This document shows positions 30,219-39,522 of a stretch of 64,000 nt of DNA, piece by piece (positions within the stretch are counted from its first letter, which is position 1; every line of letters begins with the position of its first letter). Below the pieces are notes generated by a model that worked only from the letters and a program-made list of their open reading frames with translations, did not search any database and had not been told where the DNA came from. The DNA is taken from the NCBI RefSeq assembly GCF_020511115.1, contig NZ_JAJAVH010000004.1, positions 186,001 to 250,000 of the forward strand. Reading direction: 5' to 3'. The position numbers and the translations under genes are program-made. The DNA is from Luteimonas panaciterrae (GTDB taxonomy: Bacteria > Pseudomonadota > Gammaproteobacteria > Xanthomonadales > Xanthomonadaceae).

Positions 30219-32237
30219 ATGACCGAACAACCCCACCCCTCGGGAAGTCTCGCCCGGCTGATCTTCGGCCGGCTCAGCTGGGACGCGATCCCGCTGCACG
30301 AGCCGATCCTGATCGCCACCTTCGCCATGGTGGCGATCGGCGGCCTCGCCATTCTCGCGGCGATCACCAAGTACCGGCTTTGGGGCTATCTGTGGCGCGA
30401 GTGGTTCACCAGCATCGATCACAAGAAGATCGGCGTGATGTACATCGTGCTCGGTCTGGTGATGCTGCTGCGCGGCTTCGCCGACGCGATCATGATGCGC
30501 TTGCAACAGGCGATGGCCTTCGGCGACAACATGGGCTATCTGCCGCCGGAGCACTACGACCAGATCTTCACCGCGCACGGCGTGATCATGATCTTCTTCG
30601 TGGCCATGCCGCTGGTCACCGGCTTCATGAACTACATCGTGCCGCTGCAGATCGGCGCGCGCGACGTGGCCTTCCCGTTCCTCAACAACTTCAGCTTCTG
30701 GATGACGGCCTGCGGCGCGGGGCTGCTGATGATGTCGCTGTTCGTGGGTGAATTCGCCAAGACCGGCTGGCTGGCGTATCCGCCGCTGTCGGGCATCGCC
30801 TACAGCCCCGACGTTGGCGTGGACTATTACATCTGGTCACTGCAGATAGCCGGTGTCGGGACATTGTTATCAGGCGTCAACCTGATCGCGACCATCATCA
30901 AGATGCGCGCGCCCGGCATGACGATGATGAAGATGCCGGTCTTCACCTGGACCTCGCTATGCACCAACGTGCTGATCGTGGCGGCGTTCCCGGTACTGAC
31001 GGCTGTGCTCGCGCTGCTGTCGCTGGATCGCTACGTCGGCACCAATTTCTTCACCAACGATCTTGGCGGCAACGCCATGATGTACGTCAACCTGATCTGG
31101 ATCTGGGGCCATCCGGAGGTCTACATCCTGATCCTGCCGGTGTTCGGCATCTTCTCCGAGGTGGTCTCGACCTTCAGCGGCAAACGCCTGTTCGGCTACG
31201 CCTCGATGGTCTACGCGACCGTGGTGATCACGATCCTGTCGTACCTGGTGTGGCTGCACCACTTCTTCACGATGGGTTCGGGCGCGAGTGTGAACTCGTT
31301 CTTCGGCATCACCACGATGATCATCTCGATCCCGACGGGCGCGAAGATCTTCAACTGGCTGTTCACCATGTATCGCGGCCGCATCCGTTTCGAGGTGCCG
31401 ATGCTGTGGACGGTCGGCTTCATGGTCACCTTCGTGATCGGCGGCATGACCGGCGTGCTGTTGGCCGTGCCCCCGGCCGACTTCGTTCTGCACAACAGCC
31501 TGTTCCTGATCGCGCACTTCCATAACGTGATCATCGGCGGCGTGCTGTTCGGCCTGTTCGCCGGCATCAACTTCTGGTGGCCGAAGGCGTTCGGGTTCAA
31601 GCTCGACCCGTTCTGGGGCAAGTGCTCGTTCTGGTTCTGGTTGACCGGTTTCTGGTTCGCCTTCGCGCCGCTGTACGTGCTCGGCCTGATGGGCGTGACG
31701 CGCCGCATGAGCCATTTCACCGATCCTTCGTTGCAGATCTGGTTCCAGATCGCCGCGTTCGGCGCGTTCCTGATCGCGATCGGCATCGCCTGCATGCTGA
31801 TCCAGTTCTATGTCAGCATCCGCCGCCGTCATCAGCTGCGCGACGAGACCGGTGATCCCTGGCAGGGCCGCACGCTGGAGTGGTCGACTTCGTCGCCGCC
31901 GCCGGCCTACAACTTCGCCTTCACGCCGGTGGTGCACGACAACGATGCCTGGCATGACATGAAGCAGCGCGGCTATGAGCGTCCGACTTCCGGCTTCCTG
32001 CCGATCCACATGCCCAAGAACACCGCCGCGGGCTTCGTCATCGCGATCCTGAGCACGTTGTGCGCGTTCGCGCTGGTCTGGCAGATGTGGCTGGTCGCGG
32101 GCGTCGCCTTCGCGGCGATGCTGATCGCCGCGATCGTGCATACCTTCAACTACAAGCGCGATTTCAACATCCCGGTCGACGAAGTCGTCGTGACCGAGGA
32201 CAAGCGCACGCAACAACTGGCCACCGCTCATGTCTGA
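30219..32237 (+). CDS. cyoB: Cytochrome bo3 ubiquinol oxidase subunit I
   Basis: The 672-residue haem-copper oxidase catalytic subunit has about 15 helices. [14 protein letters not shown] carries the low-spin haem histidine, and [20 protein letters not shown] carries the CuB histidine and cross-linked tyrosine. LHHFFTMGS and [12 protein letters not shown] supply the further CuB and haem ligands. It reduces O2 with electrons from ubiquinol and pumps protons. ATG 30219 has GGAG upstream; the upstream open frame overlaps cyoA. The stop overlaps the cyoC start by 8 bases. Confidence 0.97.
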   Translation: MTEQPHPSGSLARLIFGRLSWDAIPLHEPILIATFAMVAIGGLAILAAITKYRLWGYLWREWFTSIDHKKIGVMYIVLGLVMLLRGFADAIMMRLQQAMAFGDNMGYLPPEHYDQIFTAHGVIMIFFVAMPLVTGFMNYIVPLQIGARDVAFPFLNNFSFWMTACGAGLLMMSLFVGEFAKTGWLAYPPLSGIAYSPDVGVDYYIWSLQIAGVGTLLSGVNLIATIIKMRAPGMTMMKMPVFTWTSLCTNVLIVAAFPVLTAVLALLSLDRYVGTNFFTNDLGGNAMMYVNLIWIWGHPEVYILILPVFGIFSEVVSTFSGKRLFGYASMVYATVVITILSYLVWLHHFFTMGSGASVNSFFGITTMIISIPTGAKIFNWLFTMYRGRIRFEVPMLWTVGFMVTFVIGGMTGVLLAVPPADFVLHNSLFLIAHFHNVIIGGVLFGLFAGINFWWPKAFGFKLDPFWGKCSFWFWLTGFWFAFAPLYVLGLMGVTRRMSHFTDPSLQIWFQIAAFGAFLIAIGIACMLIQFYVSIRRRHQLRDETGDPWQGRTLEWSTSSPPPAYNFAFTPVVHDNDAWHDMKQRGYERPTSGFLPIHMPKNTAAGFVIAILSTLCAFALVWQMWLVAGVAFAAMLIAAIVHTFNYKRDFNIPVDEVVVTEDKRTQQLATAHV

Positions 32238-32865
32238 CGCTCACGCCATCGCCCTCCACCACCCCGACGGGCGTCCGGTCTTCTTCGACGCCAAGAGCAA
32301 GCACCATCCGGAGAACGGCACCCTGCTCGGGTTCTGGCTCTATCTGATGAGCGACTGTCTGGTGTTCGCCTGCCTCTTCGCCGTTTATGGCGTGCTCGGG
32401 CGCAGTTATGCGGCCGGTCCGTCGGGTGCGGATCTGTTCGATCTGTCGTTGGTGGCGGTCAACACGTCGATGCTGCTGTTCTCCTCGATCACTTATGGCT
32501 TCGCCATGGTGGCGATGCAACGCGGCAAGACCGGCGCGGTGCTGGCTTGGCTGGCGGTGACCGGCCTGTTCGGTCTCGCCTTCCTTGGCATCGAGTTGTA
32601 CGAGTTCGCGCATCTGATCCATGAAGGTGCCGGTCCCCAGCGCAGTGCCTTCCTGTCCTCGTTCTTCGCTCTGGTCGGCACGCACGGCCTGCACGTCACC
32701 TTCGGTGTGATCTGGCTGGTGGTGCTGATGCTGCAGGTCGGCAAGCTCGGCCTGACCGCGGCCAATCGCCGCCGTCTGCTGTGCCTGTCGATGTTCTGGC
32801 ATTTCCTCGACGTCGTGTGGATCGGCGTCTTCACCTTCGTCTATCTGATGGGAGTACTGCCGTGA
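32230..32865 (+). CDS. cyoC: Cytochrome bo3 ubiquinol oxidase subunit III
   Basis: The 211-residue membrane protein has five helices, beginning [20 protein letters not shown]. It includes the subunit III signature [17 protein letters not shown], and ends with [20 protein letters not shown]. Coupled by overlap to cyoB and to cyoD (GTGA junction at 32862). It stabilises the oxidase. Confidence 0.96.
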   Translation: MSDAHAIALHHPDGRPVFFDAKSKHHPENGTLLGFWLYLMSDCLVFACLFAVYGVLGRSYAAGPSGADLFDLSLVAVNTSMLLFSSITYGFAMVAMQRGKTGAVLAWLAVTGLFGLAFLGIELYEFAHLIHEGAGPQRSAFLSSFFALVGTHGLHVTFGVIWLVVLMLQVGKLGLTAANRRRLLCLSMFWHFLDVVWIGVFTFVYLMGVLP

Positions 32866-33257
32866 GCCAGACACCCGCGCACTACGACAATCATTCCGAT
32901 CACGGCGCCGATCATCACGATGACGGCATCCACTTCAGCGTCAAGGGCTACGCGATCGGCTTCCTGCTCTCGGTCGTCCTGACCGCGATCCCGTTCTGGC
33001 TGGTGATGGGCAAGGTGATCCCGAGTTCTGGGATGACCGCGTTCGTGATCCTCGCCTTCGCCGTCGTGCAAATCCTCGTGCACATGGTCTACTTCCTGCA
33101 CATGAACACGAAGTCGGAGGGCGGCTGGAACATGCTCGCGCTGATCTTCACCCTCGTGCTGGTGGTGATCCTGCTTGCCGGCTCCTTGTGGGTCATGCAT
33201 CACATGAATACCAACATGATGCCGATGTCGCCGCACGACATGCGCAACATGCCGTGA
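32862..33257 (+). CDS. cyoD: Cytochrome bo3 ubiquinol oxidase subunit IV
   Basis: The 131-residue protein has three membrane helices and starts at a GTG overlapping the cyoC stop. The hydrophilic His/Asp-rich N terminus is followed by [23 protein letters not shown] and the conserved [17 protein letters not shown]. Both ends overlap neighbours, so cyoA-D and surf1 are one transcript. Confidence 0.93.
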   Translation: MSQTPAHYDNHSDHGADHHDDGIHFSVKGYAIGFLLSVVLTAIPFWLVMGKVIPSSGMTAFVILAFAVVQILVHMVYFLHMNTKSEGGWNMLALIFTLVLVVILLAGSLWVMHHMNTNMMPMSPHDMRNMP

Positions 33258-34036
33258 GCGCGCTCGATCACGAGCCTGCCCCCGCGAATGCGAAGCCGCG
33301 TGGCAAGACAGCGCTGATCGCGCTGGCCGTCGTCTTCATCGTCGCCTTCGTGGGATTGATCGCGCTGGGTGGCTGGCAAGTCCAGCGCCGCGCCTGGAAA
33401 CTCGATCTGATCGAACGCGTCGAATCGCGCATCCATGCGCCGCCTTCCACCGCACCGGGACCGGATGAGTGGTCGCGGGTCAGCGTCGCCCGTGACGAAT
33501 ACAAGCATGTGCGGCTGGACGGCCGTTTCCTGGCGGATCGCGATACGCGGGTGCAGGCCGTGACCGATCTTGGCGCGGGCTTCTGGCTGCTGTCGCCGTT
33601 CCGCACCGCGGACGGTAGTGTCGTACTGGTCAATCGCGGCTTCGTGCCGGCGGACTGGAAGGCGCCAGTAGGTTCAAATCCAGCCTCCGCTACCAGTATC
33701 ACCGGTTTATTGCGCATGACCGAACCCGGCGGCGGCTTCCTGCGCAAGAACGCGCCGGCCGAGGACCGCTGGTATTCGCGTGACGTGCAGGCGATCGCCG
33801 CCGCGCGTGGCCTGGGACGCGTCGCGCCCTACTTCGTCGATGCGGACCGCCAGGGCCCCGTGGACGCGGCCGAGCCGCGCTGGCCGGTCGGTGGCTTGAC
33901 GGTGGTGCGCTTTCCCAACAACCATCTCGTCTACGCGCTGACGTGGTTCGGCCTCGCGCTGATGGTCGCCGCGGCCGCCTGGCGCGTGGCGCTGGAGGAA
34001 CGCCGGCGGCGCGTCGCCGCCTACTCTTCCGGCTGA
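33254..34036 (+). CDS. surf1: SURF1 family oxidase assembly protein
   Basis: The 260-residue protein has two membrane helices (about residues 18-38 and 230-250) enclosing the SURF1 domain. Motifs are GGWQVQRRAWKLDLIERV, VLVNRGFVP and FPNNHLVYALTWFGLALM. The GTG start overlaps the cyoD stop. SURF1 proteins help insert haem into terminal oxidases. The position after cyoD, where many genomes carry cyoE, suggests it serves this quinol oxidase. Confidence 0.9.
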   Translation: MSALDHEPAPANAKPRGKTALIALAVVFIVAFVGLIALGGWQVQRRAWKLDLIERVESRIHAPPSTAPGPDEWSRVSVARDEYKHVRLDGRFLADRDTRVQAVTDLGAGFWLLSPFRTADGSVVLVNRGFVPADWKAPVGSNPASATSITGLLRMTEPGGGFLRKNAPAEDRWYSRDVQAIAAARGLGRVAPYFVDADRQGPVDAAEPRWPVGGLTVVRFPNNHLVYALTWFGLALMVAAAAWRVALEERRRRVAAYSSG

Positions 34037-34047
34037 GAAAACTGTCG

Positions 34048-35391
34048 ATGCAGGATTTGTCGATCTCCCGTCCGCTCCAGAAGGCCGCGCCGTCGGTGAT
34101 CGCGCCTCGTGGCAGCGTGAAATCCCTGCATCCGTTGATCCAGCTGCGCTGGATCGCGGTGGTCGGGCAGATCGCCACCATCCTCTTCGTCTATTACGGC
34201 CTCGACATCCAACTGCCGCTGGTGCCGATGGCGGTGGTGCTGGCGTGCCTGATCGTCTTCAACCTGTTCAGCACGCTGCGCTGGCGCCATCGCGAGGAAG
34301 TCGGCAACAACGCCTTGTTCCTTGCGCTGCTAGTCGATGTGGTCACGCTGACCGCGCAGCTTTATCTGAGTGGTGGCGCTGCCAATCCGTTCGTGTTCCT
34401 CTACCTGCTGCAGGTCGCGCTGGCGGCGGTGCTGTTGCGTTCGTGGTCGAGCTGGGCGGTGGCCGCGGCGGCCAGTCTCGGTTTCATCGGGTTGATCATG
34501 TTTCCCGGGCCGGTGACGATTCCGGCGCATCCGGATCGCGGCCTCGCCGATCCCTACGTGCAAGGCTTGTTGTTGTGCTTCGTGCTCAACGGCACGCTGC
34601 TGGTGGTGTTCATCACCCGCATCGGCCGCATCCTGCGCGCGCGCGACGCGCATCTGGCCGATCTGCGCCAGCGCGCCGCCGAGGAGGAGCACATCGTGCG
34701 CATGGGATTGCTGGCCTCCGGCGCGGCGCATGAACTCGGCACGCCGCTGGCGACGCTGTCTGTGATCCTCGGCGACTGGAAACGCATGCCGCCCTTTACC
34801 CAGCAGCCGGAGCTGCAGCAGGAACTCGACGAGATGCAGGCGCAGCTCAATCGCTGCAAGACCATCGTCACCGGCATCCTTCTCTCGGCGGGCGAAGCCC
34901 GCGGCGAAGCGCCCGCGCAGACCACCGTTGGTGCCTTCCTCGACGACCTCGTTGCCGAGTGGCGCGAGACACGTCCGGTGCGCGCTTTCGACTACGCCAA
35001 CCGCTTCGGCGAGGATCTGACCATCGTCTCGGATTCGGGTCTCAAGCAGATGATCTGCAATGTGCTCGACAATGCCCTGGAAGCTTCGCCGGGCTATGTC
35101 GCGCTGGAAGCCTCGCGTGACGGCGACGATCTGGTGCTGGCGGTCAGCGATTCCGGCCCCGGTTTCGCGCCGGCGATGCTGTCGCACTTCGGCAAGCCCT
35201 ATCAGTCGAGCAAGGGACGTCCCGGCGGCGGTCTCGGGCTGTTCCTTGCGCTGAATGTCGCGCGGACGCTCGGCGGCAGCATCACGGCGCACAATCGCGG
35301 CGATACTGGTGAAAGCGGTGGCGGCGCGGTCGTCATCATGACGTTGCCCCTCTCCTCCCTCACTCTTGCCGATGCACGCGATGAACGCTGA
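34048..35391 (+). CDS. regB: RegB/PrrB-type redox-sensing histidine kinase
   Basis: The 447-residue membrane kinase has six N-terminal helices. The quinone-binding loop GGAANPF (residues 109-115) matches the RegB G-G-x-x-N-P-F motif. The dimerisation box ASGAAHELGTPLATLSV holds phospho-acceptor His228. A single cysteine (Cys270, in QLNRCKTIV) sits 42 residues after it, close to the redox-active cysteine of RegB. The catalytic domain has NVLDNALEASPG, DSGPGF and GGGLGLFLA boxes. It is 11 bases after surf1 and overlaps the regulator gene, so the kinase is probably part of the oxidase transcript. Confidence 0.92.
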   Translation: MQDLSISRPLQKAAPSVIAPRGSVKSLHPLIQLRWIAVVGQIATILFVYYGLDIQLPLVPMAVVLACLIVFNLFSTLRWRHREEVGNNALFLALLVDVVTLTAQLYLSGGAANPFVFLYLLQVALAAVLLRSWSSWAVAAAASLGFIGLIMFPGPVTIPAHPDRGLADPYVQGLLLCFVLNGTLLVVFITRIGRILRARDAHLADLRQRAAEEEHIVRMGLLASGAAHELGTPLATLSVILGDWKRMPPFTQQPELQQELDEMQAQLNRCKTIVTGILLSAGEARGEAPAQTTVGAFLDDLVAEWRETRPVRAFDYANRFGEDLTIVSDSGLKQMICNVLDNALEASPGYVALEASRDGDDLVLAVSDSGPGFAPAMLSHFGKPYQSSKGRPGGGLGLFLALNVARTLGGSITAHNRGDTGESGGGAVVIMTLPLSSLTLADARDER

Positions 35392-35935
35392 GCCGCACCC
35401 AGTCGAGCCGCGCCAGTTGCTGATCGTCGAGGATGACGTTGCGTTCGCGCGCACGCTGAGTCGCTCGTTCGAACGGCGCGGCTACGCCGTGCGCACCGCG
35501 ACAGGCCTGGACGAGATCGAACCGTTGCTGCGCGAGTATTCGCCGGGATATGCCGTGGTCGATCTGAAGCTGGCCGGTGGCAGTTCCGGACTGGCTTGCG
35601 TGCAGGCGCTGCATGCCCACGATCCGGCTATGCTGATCGTAGTGCTGACCGGCTACGCCAGCATCGCCACCGCGGTGGAGGCGATCAAGCTCGGTGCTTG
35701 CCACTATCTCGCCAAGCCGTCGAACACCGACGACATCGAAGCCGCGTTCGAGCGCGCCGAAGGCGATGCGACGGTGAAGGTGACCGAACGCCAGACCTCG
35801 ATCAAGACACTGGAATGGGAGCACATCCACGAAGTGCTCGCGGCGACCGATTTCAATATCTCCGAGGCCGCGCGCCGTCTCGGTATGCACCGCCGCACGC
35901 TGGCGCGCAAGCTCGGCAAGCATCGGGTGAAATGA
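35372..35935 (+). CDS. regA: RegA/PrrA-type response regulator
   Basis: The 187-residue protein has a receiver domain (LLIVEDDVAFARTLSRSFERRGY; phospho-acceptor in VVDLKLAGG; VVLTGYASIATAVEAIKLGA). A short linker and a Fis-type helix-turn-helix follow (ISEAARRLGMHRRTLARKLGKH). The order and short length are those of RegA/ActR/PrrA, global regulators of respiration. ATG 35372 or 35381 may be the start; both overlap the end of regB by 11-20 bases. Targets here are unknown, but the cyo operon is an obvious candidate. Confidence 0.93.
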   Translation: MHAMNAEPHPVEPRQLLIVEDDVAFARTLSRSFERRGYAVRTATGLDEIEPLLREYSPGYAVVDLKLAGGSSGLACVQALHAHDPAMLIVVLTGYASIATAVEAIKLGACHYLAKPSNTDDIEAAFERAEGDATVKVTERQTSIKTLEWEHIHEVLAATDFNISEAARRLGMHRRTLARKLGKHRVK

Positions 35936-36004
35936 CCCCGAAGAGATGAACGCGATCTTTGGCGAATCTTGTGATGCCGAAGTGAAAATTTGCTCGGATG
36001 ATCC

Positions 36005-36020
36005 CTAGGGCACGCCCTAG
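36005..36020. promoter_or_regulatory. Perfect palindrome upstream of the repeat protein gene
   Basis: CTAGGGCACGCCCTAG has two 7-base arms around AC, a symmetry typical of an operator for a dimeric helix-turn-helix regulator. The 2-base loop and lack of a clean U-tract argue against a terminator for regA. It lies 79 bases before ATG 36099. The binding protein is unknown. Confidence 0.55.
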
Positions 36021-36098
36021 TATTTTTGGCTTCGGTCACTCTTATACCCTGTCGTCGGTCACTGCTGTGCCCTGCCCCTGCTCATTCTTGGAGTGGTT

Positions 36099-37061
36099 AT
36101 GAGCATCGTCGACGGCAACATCCCCAGGCTTGATTCCATCGCGAATCCCGCACGCCTCCCGCTTTCGGGGCCAGCCGACATCACCGCGCCCAAGGCATTG
36201 GCGGATGCCATTAGCCAGTTGCGTGCGACCGTCGAGCAGATGGGGCCCACGCTCGATCAGACGACGAAAGCGCTCCAGCCGTTCACGCTGCTGAAGAACG
36301 GCGACACCGGCCCAGCCAATCGACTGGCCACACTGACCGATCGCGGCGATCAGTCGTTGGGCGACCTTCGCGTCGCGACGGATCAGGCCGTCGACCGCTT
36401 CGAGCTTCCGCAGACCGATGACGTCGTTCGCGATGGCCTCGCGGCGATCAGCCAGGTATCCGAAGCCGTCGGACAGGTCGCGGATGTGGTCGGCGACATC
36501 GCCAGTCTCGTCCAGCAGGTCGCGGCGCAGGTCAGCCGCATCCCCGGCCCTGTCGGGCAAGTGGCCAGCGCCGTCTCGCGGGTGGCCGGTGCCGTCGACA
36601 GCATGTCGGGTGCTGTGAACAAGCTGTCGGGAACGGTCGATCATCTCGCCGAGACGGCCGGCCGCGGCGATCCCACGGAGACGTTCGGTGAAGTCGCCCG
36701 GGCCGCCAGCGACGTGGCCGAAGTGGTGTCGCAGATTTCCTATGCCGTCGGCGATATCGCCGGCGCCGTCCAGAGCCTCTCGGGCATGGTCAGCTGGATT
36801 CCCGGGCCGGTCGGCCAGGTGGCCGGTGCCGTCGGCAACATCGCCGGCGCGGTCGACAATATTTCCGGCGCCGTCGGCGGCGTTTCCAATGCGTTGGGGT
36901 ATATCAACGACGCCGGGATCGACGGCGGTGCGCCCGGTGCGATGACCGCGGCCTTCAATTCGATCGACGATGTGGTCAGGGCCGCGCTGCAGGTCGCCAA
37001 GGCCGTGGGTCAGATCGCCATCGCCGTGGGCCAGATTTCGGCCGCATCCGCGGGCGTGTAA
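36099..37061 (+). CDS. Internally duplicated Ala/Val/Gly-rich helical protein, unknown function
   Basis: The 320-residue product starts at ATG 36099 with TTGGAG upstream. It has no signal peptide, no cysteine and one tryptophan. Residues ~112-180 and ~200-267 are two copies of one unit. Each contains IPGPVGQVA(S/G)AV and a following (V/I)AGAVD-x-(M/I)SGAV. Hydrophobic residues recur every 3-4 positions with small residues between, which predicts long amphipathic helices. That pattern is seen in lipid-surface or granule-coating proteins and in pore-forming helical proteins. I do not recognise the family. It stands alone between regA and a convergent transporter. Confidence 0.75.
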   Translation: MSIVDGNIPRLDSIANPARLPLSGPADITAPKALADAISQLRATVEQMGPTLDQTTKALQPFTLLKNGDTGPANRLATLTDRGDQSLGDLRVATDQAVDRFELPQTDDVVRDGLAAISQVSEAVGQVADVVGDIASLVQQVAAQVSRIPGPVGQVASAVSRVAGAVDSMSGAVNKLSGTVDHLAETAGRGDPTETFGEVARAASDVAEVVSQISYAVGDIAGAVQSLSGMVSWIPGPVGQVAGAVGNIAGAVDNISGAVGGVSNALGYINDAGIDGGAPGAMTAAFNSIDDVVRAALQVAKAVGQIAIAVGQISAASAGV

Positions 37062-37100
37062 CCACCATAACGCCGCTGCCGGGCCTCGACTGCACGCGAC

Positions 37101-38369
37101 TCAGCCACCCGCGATGCGGCGATGGGCACGCGCCAGCGCGCCGCCATTGAACGCCCACAACAACGCGATCACGGCGCCTAGCACCGCGGCGATCGCCGGC
37201 TGCTGCGCCAAGGCATCGACACCGGCCTTCAGCCAGCTGCTGAGCGCATCCGCGCCGCGATAGACCACGCTGTCGACGAAATTCTTCGCCTTGTACTTGG
37301 CTTCCGGTTCCACCACGGTCCACAGCATTTCGCGCCCAGGTCGGATGAAGGCGTACTCGCCCGCGCGTCGCACCACCATCACGATCGCCAGCACGGCGAA
37401 GGTCGGCGCGAACGCCAGCCAGAGGAAGCCGAACACGGTCACCACCGGCACCGCCACCAGCAGCACGCCGATGCCGAGGCGCTGCGCCAGCCGTCCGGTC
37501 AGGAACAGCTGCGACAGGATCGACAGCGCCTGCACGATGATGTCGATCGTGCCGAATACCTTCGTCTGCGCATGCTTGTCGGGGAAGTTGAGTTCCACCA
37601 GCCGCGCCTGCTCGAAATACAGGAAGGTGCTGACGCTCGCCAACAACAGCACGAATACGGAGATGCCGATCATGTAGGGGGATTTCAGCACCTCGGTGGC
37701 ACCGGCCAGCGGACTGCCGCCCAGCGGGCGTTGCCGCTGCAGAATTTCTTCCGCCGACAGCGGCCGTGCATCGCGCCAGCGCTGCACGGCACGCGCGGCA
37801 CCAGCGGCCGCGATCAGGAACAACGCCGACAGCAGCAGCAAACCGGCATGGCCGATGACATCCACCAGCGCCACGCCGAGTGTCGGGCCGACCAGTCCGC
37901 CCAGACTCGCGCCGCCCGCCATGATGCCGAACAGGCGCTTGGCCTGCGCGATCGCGAACAGATCGACGAGCACGCTCCACGCCACCGAGATCGCGATCAG
38001 GTTGAACACCGAGATCCAGATGTAGAACGTGCGCGCCAGCCAGACGTTGTCGGGCGAGAGCATGAAGCCGAACGCGAACCCGGTCAGATTGACGGCGAAG
38101 AACCCGAACACCCAGTACAGGATGCGCCGCCGCTGCACGCGCGACGCGATCCAGCCGAACAACGGCATCGCCGCCAGCGTCGCGATGAAGGTGCCGGTGA
38201 ACAACCATTGCAGGTTGTCCACGCCGCCGGTGATGCCCATCGTCTCGCGCACCGGCCGCAGCATGAAATAACCGGCGAACAGCAGGAAGAACAGCGTGAA
38301 TCCGGCGAAGACCGCGCCAGATTCCTCCTCCCGCAGATCGAACAGGCGCGTGAACCAGCGTCGCAGCAT
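37101..38369 (-). CDS. MFS-type protein resembling NTP/NDP exchange transporters
   Basis: The 422-residue protein has 12 predicted helices. It begins with an acidic-basic leader and then FFLLFAGYFMLRPVRETMGITGG, a start characteristic of the bacterial relatives of the ATP/ADP translocase (Tlc) group. AGGASLGGLVGPTLGV and FGTIDIIVQALSILSQLFLTGRL are further group blocks. Free-living bacteria carry such proteins without known nucleotide exchange, so the substrate is open. It lies directly downstream of an aldo/keto reductase gene (gap 15 bases) on the same strand. Confidence 0.75.
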   Translation of the reverse strand: MLRRWFTRLFDLREEESGAVFAGFTLFFLLFAGYFMLRPVRETMGITGGVDNLQWLFTGTFIATLAAMPLFGWIASRVQRRRILYWVFGFFAVNLTGFAFGFMLSPDNVWLARTFYIWISVFNLIAISVAWSVLVDLFAIAQAKRLFGIMAGGASLGGLVGPTLGVALVDVIGHAGLLLLSALFLIAAAGAARAVQRWRDARPLSAEEILQRQRPLGGSPLAGATEVLKSPYMIGISVFVLLLASVSTFLYFEQARLVELNFPDKHAQTKVFGTIDIIVQALSILSQLFLTGRLAQRLGIGVLLVAVPVVTVFGFLWLAFAPTFAVLAIVMVVRRAGEYAFIRPGREMLWTVVEPEAKYKAKNFVDSVVYRGADALSSWLKAGVDALAQQPAIAAVLGAVIALLWAFNGGALARAHRRIAGG

Positions 38370-38384
38370 GTGCCCTGCCCTGTC

Positions 38385-39356
38385 TCAGCTCAGTGCCGCG
38401 ACAAGGGTGGCGCGCTGCTTGTCGTCGAGCAGTGCGCCGACGCCGCCTTTCAGATTGTCGGTCTGGTTGTCGGGTTTGGACGTGGCGGGAATCACCACTG
38501 TCACCGCTGGCGGGCTGATTGCATACTTCAGGAACAGCTGCGCCCATGAATCGGCGCCGACCTCCTTGGCCCAGTCCGGCACCGGTTTGCCCTTCACCTG
38601 AGCGAAGAGTTTTCCATCCGCGAAAGCGCGATTGATCATGACCGCGATGCCGAGATCCTGCGCCAGCGGGAAGATGCGCTTTTCGGCGCCACGCGCGATC
38701 GGTGAATAGTTGATCTGCACGAAGTCCGGCTTGAGCTTCTGCATCAGGTCGGCGAGTTCGTCCTGGGCGCTTTCGACGTAATGAGTCAGGCCGACGTACT
38801 TGGTCTTGCCCTGCTGTTTCAGCTCGCGCGCCAGCGCCAGTTGTGTTTCCGTGTCGCCCAGGTTGTGGACTTGCAGCAGTTCGACCTTGTCCGTCTTCAG
38901 ATCGTTCAACGATTGGTTGAATTGCTTCAGACCTTCGTTATGGCCGGTGACGCCGGACAGCTTGGTCGCCAGGAACAATTTGTCGCGCACGCCGGCTTCT
39001 GCGATGAGCGCGCCGAGCACGGGTTCGGCGGTGCCGTAGGTCGGCGCGGTGTCGATGACGGTCGCGCCCGCGGCGACGAAACGCTTCAGCACCTCGCGCA
39101 GCGGATCGCGGCTGGCGGCATCGTCACCGACTTCGAAGGAACCGGACGTGCCCATGCCGATGACGGGGATCTGCTCGCCGCTGGAAGGAATCGCACGCTT
39201 GAGCAAGGTACCCGAGAAAGGCTTCGGCGCCGGTTTTGCGGCTGTGCCGGTAATACTCGCGGATGTGGTGTCCTGGCTGCAGGCGGCCAGCGGCATCAGA
39301 GCGACGGCGGCGATCGACAAGGCACTGCTCGAAATGAAATCTCGACGCGAAGACAT
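38385..39356 (-). CDS. Tat-exported aldo/keto reductase, possible lipoprotein
   Basis: The 323-residue product begins at ATG 39356 with GGAGG upstream. It opens with a twin-arginine signal (SSRRDFISSSALSIAAVALM) ending PLAAC, which also fits a lipobox. The aldo/keto reductase domain follows (VIGMGTSGSFEVGDD, DTAPTYGTAEPVLGALI, VELLQVHNLGD) and lacks most of the usual NADPH-binding C-terminal lysine/arginine motif. A periplasmic member of a normally cytosolic NADPH-dependent family is notable. Probably co-transcribed with the downstream MFS gene. Confidence 0.85.
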   Translation of the reverse strand: MSSRRDFISSSALSIAAVALMPLAACSQDTTSASITGTAAKPAPKPFSGTLLKRAIPSSGEQIPVIGMGTSGSFEVGDDAASRDPLREVLKRFVAAGATVIDTAPTYGTAEPVLGALIAEAGVRDKLFLATKLSGVTGHNEGLKQFNQSLNDLKTDKVELLQVHNLGDTETQLALARELKQQGKTKYVGLTHYVESAQDELADLMQKLKPDFVQINYSPIARGAEKRIFPLAQDLGIAVMINRAFADGKLFAQVKGKPVPDWAKEVGADSWAQLFLKYAISPPAVTVVIPATSKPDNQTDNLKGGVGALLDDKQRATLVAALS

Positions 39357-39522
39357 GCACAACCTCCGATGATGGACGGCATCTGCCGAGGTTGAGCCAG
39401 ACTGCGCTATGGTCATGTCATGAGGCAGTGCCATTCGACATGCCGCGATGTTGTGTTCGCGTTAGGTCGGCGTGACCCGTGTCACGCGATGCTGTTCGAG
39501 TCGAAAGCGACTCGAGCCGCGA

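Noticed and set aside
36005-36030. CTAGGGCACGCCCTAG as terminator of regA
   Set aside because: A 2-base loop cannot form a stable terminator and the following TATTTTTGG is interrupted; an operator is more plausible.
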